DNA of 64,000 bases from Pantoea sp050157905 (GTDB lineage Bacteria; Pseudomonadota; Gammaproteobacteria; Enterobacterales; Enterobacteriaceae): assembly GCF_050157905.1 (NCBI RefSeq), contig NZ_JBKIWZ010000001.1, positions 3,534,001 to 3,598,000 of the forward strand, given 5' to 3'. A program made the translations under genes and the position numbers. Positions 7,742-16,926 of the stretch are shown piece by piece; the stretch's first letter is position 1; each line of letters starts with the position of its first letter. A model generated the notes under the pieces. The model saw only the letters and a program-made list of their open reading frames with translations. It ran no database searches and was not told the origin of the DNA.

Positions 7742-8161
7742 ATGTGGCATCAACAAACCCTCACGCTGAGCGCGAAGCCGCGCGGCTTTCATCTCGTCAC
7801 CGATGAAATTGTCGCATCGCTCTCCGGCCTGCGGGATATCAAAACCGGCCTGCTGCATCTGCTGTTACAGCATACGTCGGCGTCGTTAACCTTAAATGAG
7901 AACTGTGATCCGACGGTACGCAGCGACATGGAGCAGCATTTCATGCGGCACGTGCCGGAAAATGCACCTTATCAGCACGATTATGAAGGACGCGATGATA
8001 TGCCCGCCCACATCAAATCCTCAACCCTGGGCGTGTCGTTACTCCTGCCGGTTCAGCGGGGACGCCTGGTGCTGGGCACCTGGCAGGGGATCTGGCTGGG
8101 TGAGCATCGCATTGAGGGCGGTGCCAGGCGAATTGTCGCGACGTTACAGGGGGAATCATAA
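7742..8161 (+). CDS. yjbQ: YjbQ family protein (secondary thiamine-phosphate synthase type)
   Basis: 139 residues of the UPF0047/YjbQ family, a small trimeric beta-sandwich protein. Members complement thiamine-phosphate synthase mutants weakly, hence the usual annotation, but the physiological reaction is not settled. The family motifs are visible: LLHLLLQHTSASLTLNENCDPTVR near residue 38-60, the histidine-rich HDYEGRDDMPAHIKSS near 80-95, and WQGIWLGEHR near 118. The His residues in these motifs are thought to bind metal. The stop codon TAA overlaps the ATG of yjbR by one base, so the two form a translationally coupled pair as in E. coli. Confidence 0.93.
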   Translation: MWHQQTLTLSAKPRGFHLVTDEIVASLSGLRDIKTGLLHLLLQHTSASLTLNENCDPTVRSDMEQHFMRHVPENAPYQHDYEGRDDMPAHIKSSTLGVSLLLPVQRGRLVLGTWQGIWLGEHRIEGGARRIVATLQGES

Positions 8162-8484
8162 TGAATCACTCAGACTTACTGACCTATTGCATGAGCAAAC
8201 CGGGCGCGGAGCAGAGCGTCCACAATGACTGGAAAGCGACACAAATTAAGAGCAACGGCGTGCTGTTTGCGATGGTGCACGAGGCCAAAGGGCGGCCTGC
8301 GATATCGCTGAAATCAACGCCGGCGCTGGCTGAACTACTGCGCGAAGAGCACAGCGACATTATCCCCAGCGAGCACCTGAATAAGTCCCACTGGAGCACG
8401 CTGTTTCTTGACGGCTCGCTGAAAGATTCGCAGATCTATTATCTGATCGACGCCTCCTGGCAGCAGGTGGCAGCGGGCCGGTAA
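8161..8484 (+). CDS. yjbR: MmcQ/YjbR family protein
   Basis: 107 residues, similar throughout to E. coli YjbR, with the MmcQ/YjbR (CyaY-like double-wing) fold. Visible are the N-terminal LLTYCMSKPGAEQSVHNDW, the core LFAMVHEAKGRPAISLKS, and HLNKSHWSTLFLDGSL near residue 75. The fold suggests nucleic-acid or protein binding, but no function is established. It begins at the ATG overlapping the yjbQ stop and is about ten residues shorter than E. coli YjbR. A hairpin separates it from the convergent alcohol dehydrogenase. Confidence 0.92.
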   Translation: MNHSDLLTYCMSKPGAEQSVHNDWKATQIKSNGVLFAMVHEAKGRPAISLKSTPALAELLREEHSDIIPSEHLNKSHWSTLFLDGSLKDSQIYYLIDASWQQVAAGR

Positions 8485-8495
8485 ACGGCCAGAAA

Positions 8496-8517
8496 CCCTC
8501 TTGCCTGAGCAAGAGGG
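8496..8517. terminator. Hairpin between convergent yjbR and alcohol dehydrogenase genes
   Basis: A perfect 9-bp stem CCCTCTTGC / GCAAGAGGG around CTGA, with no clear T-run on either side. It is a likely bidirectional terminator by position. Confidence 0.55.
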
Positions 8518-8532
8518 TCCGACACACGAGGG

Positions 8533-9597
8533 TTACGCGGCAGGCTGTTCGCGCAGCGTGTTGATGTCGATAACAAAGCGGTACTTCACATCGCTTTTCA
8601 GCATACGTTCGTAGGCGTCGTTAATCTGATCCATCGCAATCAGTTCAATATCTGAGGTGATGTTGTGTTTACCACAGAAGTCGAGCATCTCCTGCGTTTC
8701 CGCGATACCGCCGATCAGTGAACCGGCAATGCTGCGGCGTTTAAAGATCAGGTTAAACACCTGAGGAGCCGGGTGATCATGCTCCGGCGCACCGACCAGC
8801 GTCATGTTGCCATCCAGCTTCAGCAGGGAGATGAACGGGTTAAGATCGTGCTGCGCTGCCACGGTGTTGAGAATAAAGTCGAAGCTGTTCGCGTGCTGCG
8901 CCATCTGCGCCGGATCTTTAGAGATAACAACCTCATCGGCACCCAGACGCTTGCCATCCTCAATCTTAGAGGCTGAGGTGGTGAACAGCACGACATGCGC
9001 GCCCATTGCATGGGCAATCTTCACGCCCATGTGGCCCAGACCGCCTAAACCGACAATGCCCACTTTTTTGCCCGGTCCGACATTCCAGTGGCGCAGCGGA
9101 GAGTAGGTGGTAATCCCGGCGCACAGCAGCGGCGCGACGCCCGCCAGCTCCAGATTTTCGGGAATGCGCAGCACAAAGCTCTCATCCACCACCATGGACG
9201 TGGAGTAGCCGCCGTAGGTAATCGCGCCGGTTTCGCGATCTTCGCCGTTGTAGGTACCCACAAATCCGTTTTCGCAATACTGCTCAAGTCCCTGCTGACA
9301 GCTCGGACAGCTGCGGCAGGAGTCGACCATACAGCCTACGCCTACCAGATCGCCGACTTTATATTTCTGCGTCTGCGGACCAACGGCGGTCACGCGACCG
9401 ACAATTTCATGACCCGGCACGACAGGGAAAATCGTGTTTTTCCACTCATTACGGGCCTGATGCAGATCTGAATGGCAAACGCCACAGAACAGCACGTCAA
9501 GCTGGACGTCATGGGCGCGCAGCTCACGCGGCTTAAAATCGAACGGTGCCAGTTTGGATTTTGCATCCTGAGCAGCATACGCATGCGTAATATTCAT
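8533..9597 (-). CDS. Zinc-dependent NAD(P) alcohol dehydrogenase, YahK-like
   Basis: A 354-residue medium-chain dehydrogenase of the cinnamyl-alcohol/YahK type, which reduces a broad range of aldehydes with NADPH. Catalytic zinc ligands are seen in CGVCHSDLH (Cys and His near 40) and PGHEIVGRV; the four structural zinc cysteines lie in CRSCPSCQQGLEQYC near 100; the nucleotide-binding motif is GLGGLGHMGVKIAHAMGAH near 180. The C-terminal half (FDFILNTVAAQHDL, then GGIAETQEMLDFCGKHNI) matches YahK well. The start was set at the ATG 9595-9597 before the family N-terminus; an upstream in-frame ATG adds 31 unrelated residues. The upstream region contains a small palindrome, GTATATGCCTATAC, at 9729-9742. 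The exact substrate is not predictable. Confidence 0.88.
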   Translation of the reverse strand: MNITHAYAAQDAKSKLAPFDFKPRELRAHDVQLDVLFCGVCHSDLHQARNEWKNTIFPVVPGHEIVGRVTAVGPQTQKYKVGDLVGVGCMVDSCRSCPSCQQGLEQYCENGFVGTYNGEDRETGAITYGGYSTSMVVDESFVLRIPENLELAGVAPLLCAGITTYSPLRHWNVGPGKKVGIVGLGGLGHMGVKIAHAMGAHVVLFTTSASKIEDGKRLGADEVVISKDPAQMAQHANSFDFILNTVAAQHDLNPFISLLKLDGNMTLVGAPEHDHPAPQVFNLIFKRRSIAGSLIGGIAETQEMLDFCGKHNITSDIELIAMDQINDAYERMLKSDVKYRFVIDINTLREQPAA

Positions 9598-9795
9598 GGT
9601 GTCTCCAGTTTCGATATGTCGTGAGTTTTTCTGATGAAGTGCAGCCGTCTGAACGGGCTGCAAAAAACAGGGCGACGCAGGGCGTGCCAAAGAGGAACCG
9701 CTTAAGGATAGTCAGCGTGGTAAAAAGCGTATATGCCTATACATGTCTGAATCTTGCCTGATCCTGCATTTTTCTGGCTGAATCGGCAGGAGTAA

Positions 9796-9821
9796 TAAAA
9801 AAGGCCCGCACGCGGCGGGCC
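9796..9821 (-). terminator. Terminator of uvrA
   Basis: On the minus strand, GGCCCGC/GCGGGCC with a five-base loop is followed by a T-run, just after the uvrA stop codon at 9830. Confidence 0.9.
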
Positions 9822-9829
9822 CTGGAGAG

Positions 9830-12658
9830 TTACTTCTGTAGCAGCGGCTTCAGGAAGCGGGCCGTATGGGATTTCTCACACTCCGCAACGGTTTCTGGCG
9901 TGCCCGCCACCAGGATTTCACCGCCGCCGCTGCCCCCTTCCGGGCCAAGATCGACAATCCAGTCGGCGGTTTTCACCACGTCGAGGTTGTGTTCAATCAC
10001 CACAATGGTGTTGCCCTGGTCGCGCAGCTGATGCAGCACTTCCAGCAGCTGCTGGATATCGGCAAAGTGCAGACCCGTGGTCGGCTCATCCAGAATGTAG
10101 AGCGTCTGGCCAGTGCCGCGTTTGGAAAGCTCACGCGCCAGTTTCACACGCTGTGCCTCACCGCCGGAGAGCGTGGTGGCCGACTGCCCGAGCCGGATGT
10201 AGGAGAGCCCCACATCCATCAGCGTCTGCAGCTTACGCGCCAGCGCCGGCACCGCATCGAAGAACTCACGGGCTTCTTCGATGGTCATCTCCAGCACTTC
10301 GTGGATGCTCTTGCCTTTGTACTTCACTTCCAGCGTTTCGCGGTTATAGCGTTTGCCTTTGCACTGGTCGCACGGCACATAGATGTCCGGCAGGAAGTGC
10401 ATCTCGACTTTCAGTACGCCGTCGCCCTGACAGGCTTCACAGCGTCCGCCGCGCACGTTAAAGCTGAAGCGGCCCGGATTATAGCCACGCGAACGCGCTT
10501 CAGGCACGCCGGCAAAGAGTTCACGCACCGGCGTAAAGATGCCGGTGTAGGTGGCTGGGTTAGAGCGCGGAGTACGACCGATCGGGCTCTGGTCAATGTC
10601 GATCACTTTATCGAAGTGCTCCAGACCCGCCACGTCGCGATAAGGAGCCGGTTCGGCGATGGTCGCCCCGTTCAGCGCCCGCTGCGCAATCGGGAACAGC
10701 GTATCGTTAATCAGCGTCGATTTGCCCGAGCCGGACACGCCGGTAATGCAGGTAAAGAGTCCGACCGGCAGCGTCAGTGTGACATCCTTGAGGTTATTGC
10801 CACGCGCCCCGGTAATTTTCAGCACTTTAGAAGGATCGCCTTTAACGCGCGCTTCCGGCACCGCTATTTCACGCTTACCGCTCAGGAACTGCCCGGTCAG
10901 TGACGCTTCCTGCGCCATGATCTCATCAACAGTACCTTCAGCAACCACCTGACCACCATGCACACCGGCACCCGGACCGATATCGATCACATGATCTGCG
11001 GCACGAATCGCATCTTCATCATGCTCAACCACGATCACTGTGTTACCGAGATCACGCAGGTGAATCAGCGTACCGAGCAGACGCTCATTGTCGCGCTGGT
11101 GCAGGCCGATAGAGGGCTCATCCAGGACATACATGACGCCGACCAGCCCCGCACCGATCTGGCTGGCCAGACGGATACGCTGCGCTTCACCGCCGGAAAG
11201 CGTCTCCGCAGAACGCGACATAGAGAGATAGTTCAGACCGACATTCACCAGGAAGCTCAGGCGGTCGCCAATCTCTTTCAGGACTTTTTCAGCGATCTGC
11301 GCTCGCTGGCCGCTGAGCTTCAGATTTTCAAAGAAGGACATCGCATGACCGATGCTCATCTCAGAGATGGTCGGCAGCGTGGTGTTCTCGACATAAACAT
11401 GACGTGCTTCGCGACGCAGACGGGTGCCTTCGCAACTGGCACAGGCGCGGTTGCTGATGAACTTCGCCAGCTCTTCGCGCACGGCAGAAGATTCGGTCTC
11501 TTTGTAGCGGCGTTCCATGTTATTAAGCACGCCCTCAAACGGATGACGGCGTACCGAGGTGTCACCACGATCGTTGATGTACTTAAATTCGATGTTCTCT
11601 TTGCCAGACCCGTACAGAATCACCTTCTGTACATTGTCGGGCAGGCTGCCGAACGGGGCTTCAATATCAAAGTTGAGGTGGTCTGCCAGCGAACGCAGCA
11701 TCTGGAAGTAGTAGAAGTTACGGCGATCCCAGCCGCGGATCGCGCCGCCTGCCAGAGAGAGGTCCGGATTCTGCACCACACGATCGGGATCGAAATATTG
11801 CTGCACGCCCAGGCCGTCACAGGTCGGGCAGGCTCCAGCCGGGTTGTTGAACGAGAAGAGGCGCGGCTCCAGTTCGCTCATGCTGTAACCACAGATCGGA
11901 CAGGCGAAGTTAGCCGAGAAGAGCAGCTCTTCGGCTTCTGTGTCATCCATATCCGCAACAATCGCCGTGCCGCCGGAAAGCTCCAGCGTGGTTTCAAACG
12001 ATTCCGCCAGGCGGGTCGACAGGTCGTCACGCACTTTAAAGCGATCAATCACCACTTCGATGGTGTGCTTTTTCTGCAGCTCCAGCTTAGGCGGATCGGA
12101 GAGGTCACACACTTCACCATCGATACGCGCACGGATATAGCCCTGCGCCGCCAGATTCTCCAGCGTTTTGGTGTGTTCGCCTTTGCGATCTTTAATCACT
12201 GGCGCCAGCAGCATCAGGCGACGGCCTTCCGGCTGAGAGAGTACCTGATCAACCATCTGGCTGACAGTCTGCGCCGCCAGCGGCACATTATGATCCGGGC
12301 AGCGCGGTTCGCCCACGCGGGCAAACAGCAGACGCAGGTAATCATGGATCTCGGTGATGGTTCCCACCGTCGAACGCGGGTTGTGCGACGTGGATTTCTG
12401 TTCGATAGAAATGGCGGGCGATAGACCTTCGATGTGATCGACGTCCGGCTTCTCCATTAACGAAAGAAACTGGCGCGCATACGCAGAGAGCGATTCTACG
12501 TAGCGGCGCTGACCTTCCGCATACAGCGTATCAAACGCCAGTGAGGATTTACCGGAGCCTGACAGGCCGGTCACCACAATGAGTTTGTCGCGAGGGATGG
12601 TCAGGTTAATGTTTTTCAAATTATGGGTGCGGGCACCACGAACTTCGATCTTATCCAT
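9830..12658 (-). CDS. uvrA: Excinuclease ABC subunit A (UvrA)
   Basis: The damage-recognition ATPase of nucleotide excision repair; a UvrA dimer scans DNA and loads UvrB. 942 residues (940 in E. coli). It has two ABC ATPase modules: Walker A GLSGSGKSSLAF near residue 30 and GVSGSGKSTL near 640, with signature motifs LSGGEAQR near 488 and 830. Zinc-binding cysteine pairs are visible in CPICGYS near 255 and in CEACQGDG and CDQCKGKR near 740-765. It is divergent from ssb, the classical arrangement, and a LexA-type box lies 82 bp upstream of its ATG. Confidence 0.98.
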   Translation of the reverse strand: MDKIEVRGARTHNLKNINLTIPRDKLIVVTGLSGSGKSSLAFDTLYAEGQRRYVESLSAYARQFLSLMEKPDVDHIEGLSPAISIEQKSTSHNPRSTVGTITEIHDYLRLLFARVGEPRCPDHNVPLAAQTVSQMVDQVLSQPEGRRLMLLAPVIKDRKGEHTKTLENLAAQGYIRARIDGEVCDLSDPPKLELQKKHTIEVVIDRFKVRDDLSTRLAESFETTLELSGGTAIVADMDDTEAEELLFSANFACPICGYSMSELEPRLFSFNNPAGACPTCDGLGVQQYFDPDRVVQNPDLSLAGGAIRGWDRRNFYYFQMLRSLADHLNFDIEAPFGSLPDNVQKVILYGSGKENIEFKYINDRGDTSVRRHPFEGVLNNMERRYKETESSAVREELAKFISNRACASCEGTRLRREARHVYVENTTLPTISEMSIGHAMSFFENLKLSGQRAQIAEKVLKEIGDRLSFLVNVGLNYLSMSRSAETLSGGEAQRIRLASQIGAGLVGVMYVLDEPSIGLHQRDNERLLGTLIHLRDLGNTVIVVEHDEDAIRAADHVIDIGPGAGVHGGQVVAEGTVDEIMAQEASLTGQFLSGKREIAVPEARVKGDPSKVLKITGARGNNLKDVTLTLPVGLFTCITGVSGSGKSTLINDTLFPIAQRALNGATIAEPAPYRDVAGLEHFDKVIDIDQSPIGRTPRSNPATYTGIFTPVRELFAGVPEARSRGYNPGRFSFNVRGGRCEACQGDGVLKVEMHFLPDIYVPCDQCKGKRYNRETLEVKYKGKSIHEVLEMTIEEAREFFDAVPALARKLQTLMDVGLSYIRLGQSATTLSGGEAQRVKLARELSKRGTGQTLYILDEPTTGLHFADIQQLLEVLHQLRDQGNTIVVIEHNLDVVKTADWIVDLGPEGGSGGGEILVAGTPETVAECEKSHTARFLKPLLQK

Positions 12659-12739
12659 TCACCTTTCCCGGTTAGCAGCACTCACCGCGCCTTGCCGACA
12701 CGGCCAGAATAAACGTGTCATTATGGCACAAAAAATAGA

Positions 12740-12755
12740 CTGAATAAATATCCAG
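12740..12755. promoter_or_regulatory. LexA (SOS) box between uvrA and ssb
   Basis: CTGAATAAATATCCAG has the CTG-N10-CAG frame and AT-rich centre of LexA sites, with two departures from CTGT-N8-ACAG. E. coli uvrA/ssb share a LexA box in the same intergenic region, which supports the assignment. Confidence 0.72.
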
Positions 12756-12881
12756 TACTCTGTGGTCCGGGCGGCGGGCAGATTAAAACCGGAACGCGGC
12801 TCGAAAGTGGGAAACAGTGCGCAGGACGTGTTAGAATTGATGGATTAGACTGTATGCATTAACTCATCGGGAGACAGCAAC

Positions 12882-13427
12882 ATGGCCAGTCGTGGCGTTA
12901 ACAAAGTGATTCTTGTCGGGAATCTGGGTCAGGATCCGGAAGTACGTTATATGCCCAATGGCGGCGCGGTTGCGAACATTACGCTGGCGACGTCTGAGAG
13001 CTGGCGTGACAAGCAGACCGGTGAAAACAAAGAGATCACCGAATGGCATCGCGTAGTGCTGTTTGGCAAACTGGCTGAAGTCGCAGGCGAATACCTGAAA
13101 AAAGGGTCGCAGGTCTACATCGAAGGCCAGCTGCGCACCCGTAAATGGCAGGATCAGGGGGGCCAGGAGCGTTACACGACAGAAGTGGTCGTGAACGTCG
13201 GTGGCACCATGCAGATGCTGGGTGGCCGTCAGCAGGGCGGTAACGGCGGAGCAGGCGCACAGGGTGGTGGCAACAACAACGGCTGGGGTCAGCCACAGCA
13301 GCCGCAGGGCAATAATAACCAGTTCAGCGGCGGCGCGCAGTCCCGTCCACAGCAGCAGCCTCAGAGCGCACCGGCCAGCAATAACAATGAACCGCCAATG
13401 GATTTCGACGACGATATTCCGTTCTGA
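12882..13427 (+). CDS. ssb: Single-stranded DNA-binding protein
   Basis: A tetrameric ssDNA-binding protein needed in replication, repair and recombination. 181 residues (178 in E. coli). Residues 1-112 form the OB fold (SRGVNKVILVGNLGQDPEVR, then ESWRDKQTGENKEITEWH). Residues 113-170 are a low-complexity Gly/Gln/Asn linker, and the acidic tip MDFDDDIPF is the docking site for partner proteins such as RecQ, PriA and exonuclease I. The ATG at 12882 follows a GGGAGAC ribosome site. Confidence 0.98.
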   Translation: MASRGVNKVILVGNLGQDPEVRYMPNGGAVANITLATSESWRDKQTGENKEITEWHRVVLFGKLAEVAGEYLKKGSQVYIEGQLRTRKWQDQGGQERYTTEVVVNVGGTMQMLGGRQQGGNGGAGAQGGGNNNGWGQPQQPQGNNNQFSGGAQSRPQQQPQSAPASNNNEPPMDFDDDIPF

Positions 13428-13447
13428 TTTTATGGTTTGACGCGTTT

Positions 13448-13473
13448 AAAAAGCCCGCTTAGCGGGCTTTTTT
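13448..13473 (+). terminator. Terminator of ssb, usable in both directions
   Basis: AAAAAGCCCGC TTA GCGGGCTTTTTT, 20 bp after the ssb stop. It touches the stop codon of the convergent isochorismatase-family gene. Confidence 0.93.
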
Positions 13474-14018
13474 ATGCACCGTTCCGGCTGACTGGCGACG
13501 ACCATTCTGCCAGCACGGCATCGGTACTCATCACGCGCGGCACGTTGCCGGGGATGAGCAGTGAGGCCCACACATCATTGTGCTGATTAGTCAGCGCTTC
13601 GGCCCCGACCCAGCGCCGATCGGCGGTGGTGTGCGCATCTGCTGCCACGGTAATCGCATAGCCCGCACTGGCGCCTGCCTTAATTGTGGTATCCAGGCAG
13701 TAGTCAGTCGCACATCCGCATACCATAAACGCGTTTATCTCCAGACGCTTTAGCAGCGCGGCCAGCGCCGTCTGCCAGAAGCTGTCGCAGGCGGTTTTTT
13801 GTCACATAAAACGCGCCTGCAGGCTGAACCAGCGCCGGCAACAGCTCGAAACCGGGGTCCCCTTCACACATTGTGCCTTCGCGATGCTGAATAAACAGGA
13901 CGGTATCGGCGTGTTCAATCAGCCGGTTAATCCGGACTATCCGGCCTGCCTGATCAAAACGTGGTGTGCTGAATACGCCGTTCTGCATATCAATGATGAT
14001 GACGACCCGCTGTGCCAT
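13472..14018 (-). pseudogene. Isochorismatase-family cysteine hydrolase, frameshifted
   Basis: Two overlapping frames together make one protein of about 180 residues. The first part starts at the ATG 14016-14018 (MAQRVVIIIDMQNGVF, catalytic Asp) and runs to FYVTK (catalytic Lys); the rest (TACDSFWQTALAALLKRLEI, then the active-site Cys in VCGCATDYCLDTTIKA) continues in another frame to 13472. The switch lies at a run of six T (13795-13800; six A on the coding strand). Removing one base restores a full-length open frame with all three catalytic residues, so the gene is either freshly broken or a victim of sequencing error. Family members hydrolyse amides such as nicotinamide or ureidoacrylate; the substrate here is unknown. 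The gene is divergent from an AraC regulator. Confidence 0.85.
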
Positions 14019-14139
14019 GCTGACTTCCTCTGAATGAGAAAAAACAGTGTTACCACTGGCGCGGCGGATAGCAATCTTTTGCATTTCCTTCCCGGTTGCA
14101 GGCATGCTAATCCGACAGGCGTCAAATAAGGAGAGAGAA

Positions 14140-14967
14140 GTGGAAGGTGTTCCGGCTGTTTTTCCCTGTGAAAAAGACCGTGCGCAGTTTCAGCAACCGG
14201 CCTCATTGCCCGGCGTGGAACTCTATCAGGCCCACATCTCCCGTTACGCTTTTGAACCCCATACCCACGAAGCCTTTGGTATTGGCACCATTGAGGCGGG
14301 TGCGCAGCACTTTCGTTATCGCGGTACCCGGTATACGGCGCCGGTCAACTCGCTGATCACGATGAACCCGGATGAACTTCATACGGGCGAGTCTGCATGC
14401 GATGAGGGGTGGCGTTATCAGATGATCTATATTCAGCCGCAGCGGATGGATGAACTGACCGGTGACCGTGACTGGTGGTTTAATGAGGCGCTGCTGACCG
14501 ATCCGCGGGTGGCGCAGCCGCTTTCCCGCACGCTGGCCGCACTCTGGCAGGCGGAGTCTGACCTGGCACGTCATAGCCTGCTCGCGGAACTGCTGCTGCA
14601 GATCCGTCCGCTGGCTCGCATGGCCTCGCCGGGCCGGGCCGGAACCGGCCATCGCTTTGACCAGGTGCGTGACTATCTGCGCGCCAACCTCGCCGGGCCG
14701 GTACGGCTGGATGAGCTGGCGGCGCTGGCTTCGCTGTCGCCGTGGCACTTCTTACGCGCCTTTCGCCAGCACTATCACGTTACCCCGCATCAGATGCTGA
14801 TGGCGTTCCGGCTTTATGAAGCTAAACAGCGGCTGGCCCGGGGTGAACCGGCCGCCAGCGTCGCGGCGGCAGTGGGCTTAACCGATCAGGCGCATCTGAC
14901 CCGCGCCTTTGCCAGCCGTTATGGCATCACGCCGGGACGTTATCAGAAACAGGTCTTCCAGCCCTGA
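14140..14967 (+). CDS. AraC family transcriptional regulator
   Basis: 275 residues. An N-terminal cupin-like AraC-binding domain (residues 15-130, with HISRYAFEPHTHEAFGIGTI, where the His residues mark the ligand pocket, and NPDELHTGE) is followed by the two-helix-turn-helix domain at 175-270 (LDELAALASLSPWHFLRAFR, then AASVAAAVGLTDQAHLTRAF). The GTG at 14140 was chosen because an excellent AAGGAGAGAG ribosome site lies just before it; the frame is also open to an ATG at 14047 with no such site. An EamA transporter gene follows after 76 bp and is a natural target, as is the divergent hydrolase gene. Confidence 0.87.
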   Translation: MEGVPAVFPCEKDRAQFQQPASLPGVELYQAHISRYAFEPHTHEAFGIGTIEAGAQHFRYRGTRYTAPVNSLITMNPDELHTGESACDEGWRYQMIYIQPQRMDELTGDRDWWFNEALLTDPRVAQPLSRTLAALWQAESDLARHSLLAELLLQIRPLARMASPGRAGTGHRFDQVRDYLRANLAGPVRLDELAALASLSPWHFLRAFRQHYHVTPHQMLMAFRLYEAKQRLARGEPAASVAAAVGLTDQAHLTRAFASRYGITPGRYQKQVFQP

Positions 14968-15043
14968 GACAATCGCAACCTGCTACAAGCAATACGCGCC
15001 CGAACCCGCCACACTGCACAAAAATGTCATACAGGAAAAAATC

Positions 15044-16003
15044 ATGTTTGCTGGCGTCATCTTTGCTATAACCGCCGGGCTGATGTGGGGGCTGATCTTT
15101 GTCGGGCCGCTACTGGTGCCTGATTACCCTGGCGCACTGCAATCGGCAGGCCGTTATGTGGCATTTGGCCTGATTGCCCTGCCACTGGCCTGGCACGATC
15201 GTCGCCGCCTGCGTCAGCTGGTGCAGGCGGACTGGCGCGAAGCGATTAAGCTCTCGCTGGTGGGAAACCTCTTCTATTATGCTTTCCTGGCAAACGCCAT
15301 TCAGCGGACCGGCGGACCGGTTTCCACCATGATCATCGGCACGCTGCCGGTGGTGATCGCTGTAACGGCCAATCTCTGTTACGGCCATCTTGAAGGACGA
15401 CTGTCATGGCGGCGGCTGTTCCCGGCACTGATTATGATGGCCACCGGGCTGCTCTGCGTGAACGCAGCGGAGTTACAGAATCAGGGCGCGACGCTGGATC
15501 TCAGCCGTTACCTGACCGGCATTGTGCTGGCGCTGCTGGCCGTGATTTGCTGGACATGGTATCCGCTGCGCAACGCCCGCTGGCTGCGGACGCATCCCGG
15601 GTTGCGGCCCTCGACCTGGGCAACCGCGCAGGGGCTGGTGACACTGCCGATGGCGCTGGTGATGTATGTGCTGGTCAGTGTGCAGATCGGCTGGCAACAG
15701 CCCGCTTTTTCACTGCCTTTTGGCCCGCGGCCCGGGGTGTTTATCACCCTGATGCTGGCGATTGGCCTGCTCTGTTCCTGGCTCGGCACCCTGTGCTGGA
15801 ACGCAGCCAGCCAGCGGCTGCCCACCGTGCTGATGGGGCCGCTGATCGTTTTCGAAATCCTCTTCGGCCTGTTATGGACGTTTCTCTGGTATCAACGCTG
15901 GCCGCCGCTGCTCACCGTCACGGGGATTGTCTGTCTGATGGCGGGCGTAATCTGGGCCATGCGCATTAAACCGCAGCCGCAGGTGGTGTCGGTGAACGAC
16001 TAA
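15044..16003 (+). CDS. EamA/DMT family transporter
   Basis: A 319-residue inner-membrane protein with ten predicted hydrophobic segments arranged as two EamA repeats (residues about 5-145 and 165-300). It opens with FAGVIFAITAGLMWGLIFVG; other recognisable parts are PVSTMIIGTLPVVIAV near 90 and GPLIVFEILFGLLWTFLW near 265. Drug/metabolite exporters of this type release amino acids, nucleosides or small toxic compounds. The ATG at 15044 has an AGGAAAAA ribosome site. It sits directly behind an AraC regulator, a common regulator-exporter pairing. The substrate is unknown. Confidence 0.85.
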   Translation: MFAGVIFAITAGLMWGLIFVGPLLVPDYPGALQSAGRYVAFGLIALPLAWHDRRRLRQLVQADWREAIKLSLVGNLFYYAFLANAIQRTGGPVSTMIIGTLPVVIAVTANLCYGHLEGRLSWRRLFPALIMMATGLLCVNAAELQNQGATLDLSRYLTGIVLALLAVICWTWYPLRNARWLRTHPGLRPSTWATAQGLVTLPMALVMYVLVSVQIGWQQPAFSLPFGPRPGVFITLMLAIGLLCSWLGTLCWNAASQRLPTVLMGPLIVFEILFGLLWTFLWYQRWPPLLTVTGIVCLMAGVIWAMRIKPQPQVVSVND

Positions 16004-16028
16004 ACCCTCACGCAAAGCAGAAGGTCAT

Positions 16029-16060
16029 TGCCGCGCAGAGACGGCTCTGCGCGGCATTTT
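16029..16060 (+). terminator. Terminator of the AraC/EamA unit
   Basis: A perfect 12-bp stem TGCCGCGCAGAG / CTCTGCGCGGCA around ACGG, followed by TTTT. Confidence 0.88.
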
Positions 16061-16459
16061 AAGATTAAGTCCTATGCCGATTTGCATACTCACCGGCAGA
16101 TTTATGCCGCGAAATCGTTTTCATTGCGTCGCGGACATGCGTCACCCCTCACTGTTGTCCTCTCTGTCGCGCGTCAGCCGCTAAAAAAGCAGCCCTTCCG
16201 CTGTCCCCGGCCCCCGCTTTTTCACAGCAAAAAGGGTTTCACTGTTCAGATATCGGTCATTAATCAGGAAAAAAGACGCAACATGGGGAACGTTACGCTT
16301 TTATCTACCGCTTTTTATTGTGGTCTGGCCCTGAGAAAAGCAGGTCAAAAACCACGATTAACTTCATTCCTTGATAAGGAAGTAAGACAATTCCGCCGCT
16401 GCGTTAATATTTAAGCATTAATCTCTGGCATCAATGATGCGCAACGCAGAAAACCATGC

Positions 16460-16490
16460 TTAAGGAAGATAACGATAGTGTTAAGGAAGA
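16460..16490 (+). repeat. Direct repeat TTAAGGAAGA with a 21-bp period
   Basis: Two identical 10-bp copies at 16460-16469 and 16481-16490. The 21-bp period puts them on the same face of the helix, as in regulator binding sites. Confidence 0.6.
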
Positions 16491-16684
16491 ATAAACTATT
16501 TATCATGGATTATTCCTGGTGATGCTTAATGCAATAAACTACCCGGACAGCAATTAAAGCGAAGCCGGAAAAAGTTATCAGATCCACTGTTAACTTAAAA
16601 AAGAGATGGTGCTTTTTTGCCCGATGTTTAAAGCGGCTTAATTCTGTCTGGCGGATTCAGTTCCGACGATTAGCAGGGCTTATC

Positions 16685-16724
16685 AGAAAAAGAGAGGGCC
16701 CGGTCCCGTGTTAACGGGGCCGGG
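16685..16724 (-). terminator. GC-rich hairpin, possible minus-strand terminator
   Basis: CCCGGTCCCGT (16699-16709) and ACGGGGCCGGG (16714-16724) form an 11-bp stem with one G-T pair. On the minus strand it is followed by CCCTCTCTTTTTC, so it could end transcripts from the IS-derived gene at 16927-17322. Confidence 0.5.
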
Positions 16725-16910
16725 AGAGGAAGAAAAGGCGTGGAATGCGAGACTTTTGCTGTTGTGAATCAATTTTACCGCAAAAAAAGAAGCTTAGCCG
16801 TGAAGCCATTCATTAGTTATAAATGGAGCGGAAAAGGGTGCCGCAATTGTCCTGTTAAATGATCTTCATCTCTTCTGGTAAGAACAAATCTCAGCGTTAA
16901 GTCTAAAAAG

Positions 16911-16921
16911 CGCGGTAGCAT
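16911..16921 (+). promoter_or_regulatory. ops-like element (RfaH recruitment), tentative
   Basis: CGCGGTAGCAT shares GCGGTAGC with the ops element GGCGGTAGCGT that loads RfaH on long polysaccharide operons, and it points toward the flippase gene 930 bp downstream. The first base differs from consensus and no complete JUMPstart surrounds it. Confidence 0.3.
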
Positions 16922-16926
16922 TGGGC

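Larger units (their letters stand above)
16061..16926. other. Long AT-rich stretch without a convincing gene
   Basis: Visibly richer in A and T than its surroundings. A 43-codon frame starting at the ATG 16283 (after AGGAAAA) and ending at 16414 is possible but resembles nothing I know. Other contents are a 10-bp direct repeat (16460-16490), a half-match to an RcsAB box (TATTCCT at 16511-16517), a GC-rich hairpin (16699-16724) and an ops-like element (16911-16921). The region may be the long 5' control region of the flippase operon, split by the IS remnant. Confidence 0.5.

Noticed and set aside
9866..12424. Long plus-strand open frames opposite uvrA (345 and 488 codons)
   Set aside because: They are mirror frames of a highly conserved gene with GC-rich codon use; the UvrA protein on the minus strand is unquestionable.
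16028..16414. A 128-codon open frame after the EamA gene
   Set aside because: It starts inside the terminator hairpin, has mixed composition and no recognisable protein pattern. Only its last 43 codons (from 16283) have a ribosome site, too weak to call a gene.
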